Below are positions 1 to 11,794 of a stretch of DNA of 64,000 bases, piece after piece. Within the stretch, counting starts at the first letter, position 1, and each line of letters opens with the position of its first letter. Under the pieces are notes generated by a model that had not been told where the DNA came from, made no database searches, and saw only the letters and a list, made by a program, of their open reading frames with translations. This DNA is from Sphagnum compactum (taxonomy: Eukaryota > Bryophyta > Sphagnopsida > Sphagnales), in NCBI GenBank assembly GCA_965153455.1, contig OZ234498.1, positions 1,550,001 to 1,614,000 on the forward strand. The letters run 5' to 3'. The position numbers were made by a program, and so were the translations under genes.

Positions 1-2384
1 ACTTTGGAAAGGTGCAAGGATTTGCTAATGATGTGAGCCTAGAAAGGATTGTGAATGTTATGAAATGTTGGTTCAAAAACAAAATCATTAAATACATGGC
101 TTGATCAACATAGTTAAAGAAAGATCCAAAAGATCCTTGAACACCTTAGTGCCAACAACACAATATACACAACATTGGTTATTCAAATTTTGAAAACATC
201 TTCATTCAGCTAGATTAGTTCGTTATTAACAATGTCTTCCACATCCATTAGGATTGGAAATTACCAACTAGTATTTCACAAAACACAAAGTATTATCATT
301 GTTATTTAATGGTTAATTTATTTTTGATTGTTCCCCATACCATTATTGTTTTCTTGTTTATTTCCAACCTTTCACATCTTTCCTATGTGTTTATTTGTAT
401 TATCTATTGCCCTCAATGATCCTAAATTCCAAAATATTATATTGAAAAATTTATGTTCATTCCTTCTGTTTTATTGACTTTGATTCTACACTACATTTTT
501 TAGCCCTAGCCCACCCTTTTCACTAAGTCCCACCCAAAGCCATGTCAAGTAAACAAAAATACATCCATTTGCTATCCATAAGGGGAAGGTGTCATGATGG
601 TCACATTCAAAATCCCCATTTTCATGGGATGCCATTAGGATGAATTTCATGATTTTTTAAATTTCATTATCCATGCACCTTTAGCCTTATATGAAGATGC
701 CTTAATTTATGTGTCATTCCATTGTTATAGTGTTTTGAGCTGTTTGAGTATCAAATTTACGTTTTACACCTCCAAATCAAATTGCGCTTCCATTTTCCCA
801 TTATTACATCTTTCCAATTTATTATGCAAGTGCCAATTAGATTTGTTTTGGTTATTGCTACATAAATAAATTTTTATGAGTTTATCTTTGGTATATGTGT
901 TCAACTATCAATTTTTTAAAATAATGTTTACTTTTGGGGGCTCCTATATGTTGTATTTCTAATCTCATTTTTTTTTACACTACAAGCTTTCATCTTCATT
1001 TTGGACCTTTTTCATTCCTTTTCTTTGACATTCATGCTCAAGTTTATAGGTTTTTCAATTTCTTTTGGACAATTTTATTTTATTTTTGGATTCACATTTG
1101 GGTTCACCTCTGCGTTGAGGTGTTGTGGATTGGATTCAATTTTTCCAAATTTCATCATTTTCCAAAATTTGAATTTCTACAAACATTAGAAGATTGAATA
1201 ACAAAAGGGCTAAACAAGGAATGTGCCCATAGGGTTAACATTTTAAGAATAACACAAATTCCTAGGTTGATTTTTAGTTACACCATTGTTGTTTTGTCAA
1301 ATTGCATTGTTGTATTTTGAAAAATTAACATTGAAGAGTGGGTAAAATTACCATTTATCAATTATTCAAGCTTTAAGCCACTTCAACATTTCAAAGCTTA
1401 AGGATTTCTTAATTCATGAATATGGGACACAAAAGGACATGTCAATTTATATTGTCATTTGATTTATATTTCTTGATTTGGGTACAAGTTACATCATTTA
1501 ATGAGGATTTGCGTATTTTCAATAGATAATATCAAAGTTGAAGTATTCAATTTTTTAATTAGTTTTTTTAGTCAAACATATATTTGATTTAACTTAGTTA
1601 TAAATTTTTTAATTTTTTGTTTTACAATTATTGAATTATTCTATGTCAATAGTGAGGGTATTGGTAAAGTAAAAAATTGATTTGGTTATGAACATTGAAT
1701 TGTAATAAAATCTGAATGAAATATTTGGAAAAACTCAAAAAGAAATTAAAATTTTAAACACATATGTTACATATATTTATTTCTTCTAGGGATTAACACA
1801 TACCCTACATACTATATCTTGGTTTTCAAAATAAACATAAAATTATTTCAAAATTAATCCAATTATAATTTTTACTTAACAACTAATATATGGGACCTTA
1901 TTTTGATTCATGTATTTTGTAAATTCAAAAAATAGTGTAGCACCCCCTCCCCCCAAGCAATTTGTATGTCACATTTTTGTTCCATACTTTGCAAATGTTG
2001 TTGAATGTTTATCATTGCCAAATGATTAAAGAATGATTTGGTTAATTGATTGCTAGTCGATGCACAAATCCAAGAAGTTTATTTCATGGATGAAGAATGA
2101 ATAATCATATATTTGTGTCTTGTTTGTGTTGGCTAATTACACATTGAGATTAGAACTTGTAGATGTCATTTTGCAAAAAAACTTTTAAGTGTGTTGCTTT
2201 ATAAATTGTTTCAAATAATGGTCAATAGCATCCATACACAAAGAAATGGAAAACAAGGATTTGGATGGTCCTCTTGATCTTCAAAGAAATATGTTACACA
2301 AGTAGTTATACAATTGGTTACTAAAGATTTAGAAATGTTTAGGTTTTCAAAACTAGATGATAATGAAAGGTTAGGGTGTAACCA
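1..2384. other. AT-rich intergenic DNA, no gene seen
   Basis: Strongly AT-rich sequence with poly-A and poly-T runs and only short open frames of low-complexity, Phe/Ile-rich translation. I see no splice-bounded coding exon, RNA gene or clear transposon terminus. The longest frame (934-1197) is a by-product of T-rich sequence. Confidence 0.6.
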
Positions 2385-3420
2385 AAAAGGAGGGTGCTGA
2401 ACTTAAACGATCACCGTACAACCTGCTGGATCTACACACGATCTGCAATTTCTGAGGTTCTGAAACTAACTTCAACTCCTGATCCTTTCTTCCTAGTCAC
2501 GAGCATTCACCTGAACACACCCTGGAAACTTCTGCACATACATAGCTTGTGCTCATGGACTTCCATAGCCCTGATCACAAAACTTGAAACTTGTACTATT
2601 ATTTACAAAAAAAATCCAAGGACCACATACTTTCGGCCCCTAGCAAGTTCATTACTGATCAGACGTCTGAGAAGGCATAACCTTTCAGATCGGAGACTCT
2701 CAACACTCACTCAATCCAAAAACCTCCAATCTGCTCCTTCACATAGTGCAACAAACTCAACCTCACAGATTCTCTTCTTTGCTGAAGTCTTCTGTTCTGT
2801 ATGCTCACAAGCCTAATTGTACTCAGAAACCTCCAATACAGAAGCATCTGAGTTCAATCCTACCAGTACCCCTTGCTGAATCTGGCTCTCATGCAAATAC
2901 ACTCCACAGATTTCTAGTTTCAAATCCCACTCTATCATCTTCTCGGACCATGCTCTATGAAGACAGATGCAACTACCTGGCTGAGCTATTGGCGCAGCGG
3001 AAAATCTGTAACCAGCCAAGCGCTCTGTCAATAATCCGATCTCCTTTTCTGCCTACGCATCTCTCAATTCATCAATCACCCTCTGCACTAATCTCTCCTT
3101 TACTGCCTACTTTGCCGAGAAAAAGAAATTGAGGGCCTCCTCCATAGCCCCACTCTTCAGCACCTCCCAAACCGCCTCAGCCGCCGTCGTTCCAACCGCC
3201 TGAGCTCATAATTGCAGCTCCACTCCTCACCATAATTTCGCGCCGCCTCACTCACGCATGATCAGCCTTCATGCTCATTCAGTAGCAGCCGCCATGCATT
3301 CCTTCCTGTATAACATCTCACACACACCGAGAGAGAGATCTCCCCATGCACTCCCATGCAGTAGTAATGGAGAGACTTCCGCCAAAAAAGAAAACGGCTA
3401 ATAAAGCAAACTTAAATCCC
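2385..3420. other. GC-richer island of unknown origin
   Basis: A block of about 1 kb that is visibly richer in G and C than its AT-rich surroundings, with abrupt edges near 2385 and 3420. It has overlapping short frames on both strands (for example 2394-2816 and 2746-3132 on +, 2813-3031 on -), none resembling a known protein. The 3200-3400 part contains CpG-containing, purine-rich GAGAGA sequence that resembles a 5' leader or LTR promoter read on the minus strand. It could be a solo LTR, a non-autonomous element or a captured gene fragment. I see no target-site duplication or long inverted ends. Confidence 0.3.
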
Positions 3421-4663
3421 AAGATCAGACAGTGTTCACACTGGCGTGGCAACCTAATTTCGTGTTACAAGGGTAAGTAGGGTAACGCATTTGATAAAAA
3501 AAAAATTCAAGTTGAAAATTTGCAGTCAAATGCATATTCTTCTTTATGCACCCACATAGATGATAGAATTGAAAATAGTGATGAACAAGATTCAAATTCA
3601 AAAGATTTGTTTGATGATGATGAAATCGTTGACAAGACACTCAAATTGTCGTGCAATATTGTTTTGAAAATTATCAAACATTGTTAATTTTAAATTTTAA
3701 AAGAGAAGCATACCAAAATTTGAATTTCTAGAATGTTTGGCATGAAAATTGTCAAGGTTTTTGGAAAATTGTGGGGGAGAATTGATCGAATTTTGGAATT
3801 TTGTTGAATTATTCCAAAAGCTTGGCCAATTCCATCAAACTTAAAAGATTACCATAGTATATATTTCTTGAATAATTAATTAATTTTGAAGATTCCATCT
3901 CAAAAAAAAAATTCCTGAATACTCCAAAAGATCCTTTTTTCACAAAAAAATTGTTTGGAAAAAAATATATTTTGGGACTTTTTAACATATCTAGAATTAA
4001 TGTAAATAGTGTTGAAGCTGCCAAGGTACTATGATACCTAGGACCAAAACTTTGAAATATTATTTAGGACTAGGGTGTTTATATTTTGTATTGTAAAAAA
4101 TTGGTAATTTTTTTCAATAATTAGGACAATTAGTCAAATTTAGAGTAGGAAACAAATTTGAAAAACATCCCAATTGTTGGTTAAAAGAACTATTTTTTTC
4201 TTTATTGGAACTAGTGTTTTTCTTTTCAAATTTGTAATATTGCATCGTATGCAGGCATCCCCAAAGAGATTTAGCATTAAATGGTTTCTACAATCTCTCC
4301 AATTTTATTTTTTAAATGGCACCAAAAATGCCCCTCCCCTAAAAATCCAAGTAGAAATGTGGCCAGAAAAAATTTTAACAATTGTTTTTTGACAATTTGA
4401 CTAGTTTTTCCCCCAAAAAACATTGAACATGCCAAAGAATATTCCCTTTGCAAATATTTAATTTTCTAATTTGTGAAAATTTTCAAACAAAAAAAAAAAG
4501 GCTCGCTGGAAGGTTCTTTCAAAGACTAGGGCTAGACAACACTGATTGGGCCACGATAGCCTATCGTAGCCTGTAAGAGTAGGTGCCAGCTTGGAACAAT
4601 GAAACCATGTCAAAAATTCACAACTCAGTCCCTAATAATAATAATAATAATAATAATATCAGT
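3421..4663. other. AT-rich intergenic DNA
   Basis: No gene, RNA or repeat termini recognised. The short frames here are low complexity. A TAA trinucleotide microsatellite lies at about 4635-4660, at the edge of the interspersed repeat that follows. Confidence 0.55.
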
Positions 4664-5010
4664 GTTTTTTTTCTGGCGAAATTTCGCTATTTTTCGACAA
4701 AGAAATTGGGAAAACTTTGGAAAATTTTGTTTTTTAGTGTAAATTCGACTAATTTTGCTATTTTTTGGTTTAATTTCGGCAAAATTTCGATATGAGAAAA
4801 ATGAAAAAAAAAAAAAAAAAACACCGGTCCCTCTGGACGTTAGGGTATTTTCTTTCATTTTTGTTATGTAGCTGAAGTGGCCATCATCCATTAGACAGTT
4901 TAGCTAATTTGGCTATAAACAATATGAAAGTAAAACAGTTTGAGCATCCTCCATATTTTTGGCTACACATGCTAGAACCCAATAGAGAAATCTGCAATTT
5001 AAAAAATAAA
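4664..5010 (+). repeat. Interspersed repeat family R2, copy a
   Basis: Contains a block of the form GTAGCTGA-GTGGC followed by CCAT and a near-palindrome around AGC-AATTTGGCTAT, then TTTTTGGCTACACATG. The same order of blocks recurs at 16955-17110 and 63090-63370. The preceding 130 bp have many variants of a TTTCG/GGCGAAATTTCG word, and similar words follow the 63 kb copy. It is non-coding and diverged; I cannot assign a class. It ends only a few hundred bases upstream of the 14-3-3 start. Confidence 0.5.
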
Positions 5011-5099
5011 AAATATCGAAATCTGGAGAACCGAAAAGAGAAAAGCATAATTTTAGCCATTTGGAAAAAAAAGATTAGCCAACTGGCTTAATTTAGCCA

Positions 5100-5367
5100 G
5101 AAAAATAAAACCGCTTCATCTCTTAAAATAATTAACTCAAACGAAAGAGAGAAATGAAAACATTCGTGGAATCTCTAGTTGGTGGAATCAGGATCCCTTC
5201 TTAGGGTTAGAATCTTCGTCTTCGCCCGCTCTCATTTCGGCCTTTCGCGTTTGTCCGCTCGCTTGTGCGCGCGCGCTTGGCAAACGGGATTTGTCTCTCT
5301 CGAATCGCAGGCTGCGTGCCCTTGTTTTCTCGCGCCGGTGGGAATTTTTTTTGCAGCAAAAAGCATC
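5100..5367 (+). promoter_or_regulatory. Probable promoter and 5' leader of the 14-3-3 gene
   Basis: Directly upstream of the 14-3-3 ATG the sequence turns GC- and CpG-richer than the flanking DNA and has C/T-rich stretches (about 5210-5330), typical of plant 5' leaders. No convincing TATA box can be placed, so the transcription start is not assigned. Confidence 0.4.
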
Positions 5368-8300
5368 ATGGGAACGGAGAAGGAGAGAGAGCGTTATGTC
5401 TATGTGGCTAAGCTCTCGGAGCAAGCAGAGCGCTACGATGGTTAGTAGTTAGTACATTGCTATGACGGTTTTCCTGCTTGCTGTGTACATTTTTTTTATT
5501 CGAGCTTGTGCGTGAAGTGTCTTGCTTTTCTAGCGGGGGTTTCTCATGATCGCTTGATGCTTGGTATTCTCTAGGGGTTTCAGGGCGTTTTGTATGGTTG
5601 TGGATATGTGACTGACACTTTGTCGTTTTGCAAGAGCCTTTTGAATGATATTCTCTGGTTGAGTCGATGTTCAGGCGGGGTAGAAATCTTTTGTTTGACT
5701 CCTGGCGGAAGTCTTCTTACATCAACTATCTTTCTTTTCTTGTAGAGAGGTATAAGAAGGATGTCATTGTTTTAGATTCTGCGATTCTGACATGCAGCCT
5801 AGCATTTGAATCATTGCTCGTACGTCTCCCAGCCACTGGGACTTTGTCATCCGTCTGTCGTAGTTTCTAAAGATTTGTCCTTGTGTTCCTTGGGATGTGA
5901 GCCGAAATCCTAGATCCGCTGCAGATCTAAGAGCTTGTGCCCTCTTTTCTTGAGGGTATTTTTTTGTTGCCTCAACTTCTCTCTCTGCATCTTGTTGATC
6001 TTTCTTTTTGGGAATGTTGAGCTCCACAGAGATGGTTGAGGCCATGAAGAAGGTTGCAAAGCTGGATGTGGAGCTTACAGTTGAAGAAAGGAATCTACTC
6101 TCTGTTGGATACAAGAATGTCATTGGTGCTCGAAGAGCCTCATGGCGGATCATGTCTTCCATTGAGCAAAAGGAGGAGAGCAAGGGCAATGAGGAAAATG
6201 TGAAGCGCATCAAGGACTATCAGCACAAGGTGGAAGAGGAGCTTGCCAAGATTTGCAATGACATTCTCACCATCATTGATCAGCACTTGGTTCCATCCTC
6301 CAGCACAGGGGAATCCACTGTTTTCTACTACAAAATGTATGCATTCTTGCAGTTGGTCAAGTTGGCAGTGTGCATCTTTCTTGTCTATAATCACTTCTAC
6401 TCTTGCACTCAACTGAAGATATGTAAATCCCTCTTGATTTTCATTGGCCACAGTGCTTTGTGCTCCTATTGCAAGATGTTTCGTTTTTGCCTTCTATGCT
6501 TTTTCAGTTTCTTGTTTTTCCTGGAAAATTAGTGTCAGAGAGGCTTTTGATCCTTTGTCTCTGGTGGTTCTCAATCAGTAGGATTGGACCTGTAATGGCA
6601 GTCATAAAGCCCTTCATGTGTCTCTACATGTGCATGGTATTGGCAGTACACATGGTAGCTCATCACTGCTATGTGATGAACATGGTGGTCTGACACTTTG
6701 TGAGTGGCTCTTGTAAGGTTTTAACTCCACTCATTGCTGTGTTTCTTTAGAGGTTTTGTGGAGATTTCTCTGGAATCTCATAGATATGTATGCTTGTTGA
6801 AAGTTGCTCAAAAGTTCATGCTCAAAATATTTTCCATCTTCCTCTTTCCTTGTTTTTTCCCCCTTTCTTCTTTTTCTTCTCATGTTCCTCTTTCTTCTCA
6901 GTTTTGCTTGGTCATTGCTTTCATGTTTATGTTTGGTGAGCTACCCAGCCTCATGGCTGAGTCTTACTGCTGGTCTTGTGACAGAAATTCATTACATTGG
7001 TGAATGTGTGACATTGACCCCCATCCATTGCTGGGAACTGATGAAAAGCAGTTTGGGATGTTAGGATAGCTGGTCACTATCATACATTTTGCTGTTGAAG
7101 CTCTCAGAATATGTGTGACTTTTGCTTTTGTTCAAACTGCACCTGTTTTTCCCCCTCTGTTCTTCAGGGTTGGGTTTCCTCTTCTCATGTTTGCTGAAAT
7201 CTGTCACTTCTATTCAAGTTGACTTTAAATCATAGGTTTGAAGAAGTTCTCAGTACCATATATTTACTACCAGAAATATCAGAAGTTACTCATGGAGAGT
7301 TATGTGTGTCAAATGTAGGATGCTACACATTTCTGTGTTCTCTATGGTATTTCTTACTTTCTAGTGTTTGTGATACCTAAGGACGTTTGTTGGGAGGATG
7401 GGGTCAAATTATGTGAATCTTTCACCCCATATGTATCAAATTGTGTTTAGCATGGTTCTGAATCTCTTTTGAAACTCATTTCTTCTGAGAATATCCAAGA
7501 TTGGCTGGTGCAATGTGCTTGGTGCACTATGTCCAGCTTGTACTGAAAGAAAATGTTCAAATCATCTGGAACTGCAGGAAGGGAGACTACTACCGATACT
7601 TGGCAGAGTTCAAGACAGGAAATGAAAGAAAAGAAGCTGCAGATCAATCTCTCAAAGCATATGAGGTATGAGCTCAATTCAATTTCTACATCAGTGTTCA
7701 ACTCCTCTTGGAGTGGAAGCTTGTAACGACAGTTAGGGGATTGGAAATATTTAAAGAATATTTTGAATGCAATAAGGGCTGGTGCATGTGTACATTTCCT
7801 TAGTTCTTAGACAAAATACCAGAGCTGTGGATAGTGTAGGACTAGACTGTGACAACCAGAAAGAACTCATTTTTTCATCTCACCGAGTGTTATAACTAGT
7901 GATTCAACTATGCATATGTACCTGTATTTTGTATTTCAATGTTCTGTGTATGCTAATCATATAATAGTCTGATACTTTGTCAGTAGCACTCATAAGGTTA
8001 AATCCAGTGACCTTCAAAGTTTCCTGACCTTCAAAGTGTGACTGGAGTTTTTCCTGCAGTCTCAAAGATATGTATGCTGTTTATTAGAGGGAACCGCAGT
8101 CTAGGTTTGACATGGATTAGATGAAGCTTTGAAAGTCTAATATGCTGTCATCATTTGTGTAGGCTGCTTCAAACACTGCTGTAACTGACTTGGCACCCAC
8201 ACACCCTATTCGACTGGGCCTTGCATTGAATTTCTCTGTGTTTTACTATGAGATTCTTGATTCACCTGAGCGGTGAGTTGCTTTGTGTCCACAACCTTGG

Positions 8301-10204
8301 CTTATTTCACTAGGTTGAAATTTGTTTTGAAATCTTGGTTTTGGTTGATTGATTTCATGATACATCCTCCAGGTGCCTGATATGGCATTTTGGGTGGTTG
8401 ATGGACTTGTAGGGCTTGCCACTTGGCAAAACAAGCATTTGATGAAGCAATTGCAGAGCTTGACACCTTGAGTGAGGAGTCTTACAAAGACAGCACACTA
8501 ATTATGCAGCTGCTCAGAGATAATCTCACCCTTTGGACTTCAGACCTGCAAGAGGATGCAGGTGAGATTCAAAAGCTGGGTTCATGTCCCACTATTTGGT
8601 AAGGTAGTGAGTGTCCTTGTACTTCATCTGGCATTGTTCACCTGGGTCAAAATTGTTCACCTGAGTTTCATATTCTTGACTGTGGAAGAAGTTGTGTCAT
8701 GGCCTGTGCTTCTCCTGTGCTTCCTGATCTTAGTAATTTCATGTTGAAATAAGGCCTCAATACAACATAGTGGTTTGACTACAGGAGAAGACCAGCCAAA
8801 GGGGGATGATGCAACAAGGCCTGAAGAAGCAGAGGTATCTCAGCAGTTTACCTTTTGCAATTATGTGGAATCTCTTGCATAGAACGTGTTAACATGTTTG
8901 AACTACCTTGTAACAAAAATTATAGAGTTTCTACAATTTTCAGAGCCCTCTTGTTTGTGGGCTGTATTCATGTTTCTGCCATGATTACACGAAACATGGT
9001 GTTACTTCTTCAAACTCTTATGTGGAAGCAGGTGCACATAGCCATTGTTCCAGGTCTCAGTTGTTTTTAGCTACTTGGTGGACTGATGTTTGTTATTGTT
9101 TGTGCAGTGAATTGTTTTCACCAAATGCAGACAACTGAGTACCAGTGGTGGGGCATGCCTTTACTCTGTTTGTTAGATTTGGGCATTCCCTGGCAAATCT
9201 TTTTGGGCAGTCTGTTCAAATTTCTCAATTTGATGAGCTATCATGAGATAAAGAGTTTCTACATACAGTTGAAACTGAATTTCTTGCGCATGTGATTAAA
9301 TTTTGTTCCTCAAGCAGCTCTTGCTCATTTTTCTTGCCAGTGCAAGGCTGCATATATATGGGTTCAGTTGCACGTTGGCAGACTACATGATTTCAACTTT
9401 GTAAGTTATGTTTTTCATGCTTTCACTTGCTTGATGAGGGGAGCTTCTCCCTTGTGTTGGTTTTGGTACACAGCTGGGATTTGTGTCATGTGTGCTGTGA
9501 GGTTCCCCTTATTGCATTGTTTGAGATCCATAGCTGCTACATTCTAGAGTGTGTGCCTCTTGGGTAGTTCACAAATGGGGATGGTGTATTTCCAATCTTT
9601 GAAAACATCCTGGTTTCCCTGATGTAATATCTTTGGCTAGTGGTGGGAGCTTCAAGCAGTCTTCATCCTTTCAATTCCTAATGCACAAGTGTGATATGAT
9701 GGGGAAGAAAACATCTGCTGTATTCTTCAGCAAGTGGATGGACAAGTACAGAGGTAATTCTGAATCCCAGAAGTTGGGGCAGGGACAATTAGAAAGGAGA
9801 AGTATCAAAGCCTCACTCTCTCCCACACCCTTGGAGAATCAAGAAAGAATAGTAACAAAAAGTGAGCCAACCAAGGGGATAGCACTACCAATCCATACCC
9901 CTCAAAACTTCATGTAAATAAAATAGTGAATTTGATGTTATTAATGGGGTTGTTCAATTTCATGATCAACCATGCAAATTTTGATCAACAAATGTGGTAT
10001 ATGTGTTAATGAAGTATAGCTGGTGGGTATTGGAAACCACAAAACGATATCATTGTGAGTCATTACCTGTGTTGCACTCATTCATATATTTAAAATAAGA
10101 TGTTCCATGTTTGGTTTTTGACAAATAAATTAAATGCCATTTATTTCCAAGACACTAGATTTCCACTAACTTTTCTCTTCTTCCCCCAGATAACAGCGCA
10201 ATGA
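5368..10204 (+). CDS. 14-3-3 protein, epsilon-like (GF14 type), seven exons
   Basis: Encodes a 14-3-3 adaptor, a dimeric cytosolic and nuclear protein that binds phosphoserine/threonine motifs and regulates client enzymes, kinases and transcription factors. Coding exons are 5368-5440, 6030-6336, 7578-7665, 8163-8272, 8413-8561, 8785-8834 and 10190-10204; all join in frame at GT-AG sites (792 nt, 263 aa). Visible family hallmarks are the N-terminal dimer helix ending RYDEM, the signature [20 protein letters not shown] (phosphate-binding Lys and Arg), [10 protein letters not shown] (the second Arg-Tyr of the pocket) and the second signature ending [11 protein letters not shown]. Length is normal for the family. 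An acidic, variable tail follows residue 240. The first six exons are secure. The last exon (codons ITAQ then stop) rests on a strong polypyrimidine-AG at 10189. Without that splice the frame would run on from 8835 and stop after about 15 codons. The isoform is epsilon-like by residue pattern, from memory only. Confidence 0.95.
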
Positions 10205-11794
10205 AATGTCAGGATACTTCCTAGGAAAAGGCAAAAGAAGAGACCTTCAACCCTCAAATAAAGGGAGATTTGATGTGCATCCATTGGGTACATTTATAAC
10301 TGTTGGAACTTCTCGAAGGCAGTTGTTTGAATTTTTCTTTGTTCTGCAAGTATGGAGGGGATGTGAGGCCAATGGAGCAAACATTTCTCTTTTGGCACAT
10401 ATATAGTGAGATTTGTATTGTGCAGTCAGTGATGTAGGGTAGACCAGCCGATGACCCAACACTTAAGTGGGTCAGGGCAGGCCAGATCTGAGGGAAGGGC
10501 TCCGTCGTTTCTGGTGTCCAAGCAAAACTTGAACCCCTCTTGGTGCATCTGACACACTTAACAATCGTAAAGAACAGATTAGAAATGAGAAAGTTATAGC
10601 CCCAAAGTAAAGAGGGTCAAGAACTAAAAATAACAAACCACCAAACACTACAAGGGTCGATTCTCAAACACCCAAAAACTCCGTTACTATTAGAGTTGAA
10701 AGATGATTTGTAAAACTTCAGGTGATGCTCCTATAGCACTTTAAATTATGTAAAATGAATCAGAAATAAGAAAGGTATGAGGTTTGAAAGTAGGAGGGGT
10801 CCAAATAGAGGGAAAAAAAAAGGCATTTCGTATGTTGGAAAGCTCTTTTTTTTTCTTGTTATTTTTTCATTAATCATTTTCCTTTGCACTTCAAATTTGA
10901 TTTCTAGAGCTTGAGGTAGCACCCCCATTACATTTTAAATCAATCAAAATGAAGACAAAGATATAAATAAGTGTTCAGTAATAAGCAGGCAATCAGTGAT
11001 GGGCCAATCTACCATAGTGTAGAGATTTATGTTTGATATCTGTGTAAGCGTACTTTCATCAGCAACAGCAATCATTTTCTTAATTCATGTCACTTGACAA
11101 CATAATGATCATCAGACAATTTATTTTCAAATATGGTTTACAATTATACAGTGTCTTTCAAACATTCACTCAAGAAAAGTGTGCATATCATGTGAAAAAC
11201 AAACCTTTAGGTGTGCAAAATATTTGGTCCTCAAAACTTCAACCCTCAAAAGCAGAAAAACTGCTTGTAATCCTGATGGAAAGAAATGGCGATCAAGATC
11301 TTGAGAGTATATTATGCTGCCCATGCCCATCAGCTCTAGATCAAGTCCAAAACAGAGATAATTTGCTTACTTGACAGCATGGTGCAGCAGCTTCCTGAAT
11401 TGAGGTACATCAAATACAAAAGAGTTTCCATAATAATTTTGCTCTTACAAGCGCATACTCTAATGCATTTACTGTACATCCTTTCTGGTTTGCCAGAGTA
11501 CACAAAAGGATCATAGGCTCACTTTTGTCACACCTGGTACTAAGTCACAATCTAGTCATTTGAAGCTGGTGCTGAGAAAAAACAAAGGGTGCTGAAAGAA
11601 CCAACTTCTATACAGTCATTCTCAATATGAACAGGCAGTTTTGAAGTCATGATTGTAACAAGGCCCTAGGCATGAGCTAAGACATGGACAAGTTCTCTGT
11701 TGTTCAAGAACTTACTTGGCACTGTTCTGATATACCTTGGGTTGTTTTGTTGGGATGATGAGGCCATCCTTCTGAATTGTTGCCTCCAAAGCAA
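10205..11794. other. Intergenic region between convergent genes
   Basis: Holds the 3' ends of the 14-3-3 gene (+) and the WEB-family gene (-). From about 10430 to 11000 the sequence looks repeat-derived: two loosely similar segments (about 10720-10790 and 10910-10975) share ATGCTCCTATAGCAC/TAGCACCCCCATTAC followed by TTTAAAT and AAAATGAA words. No coding exon is recognised. Confidence 0.4.
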
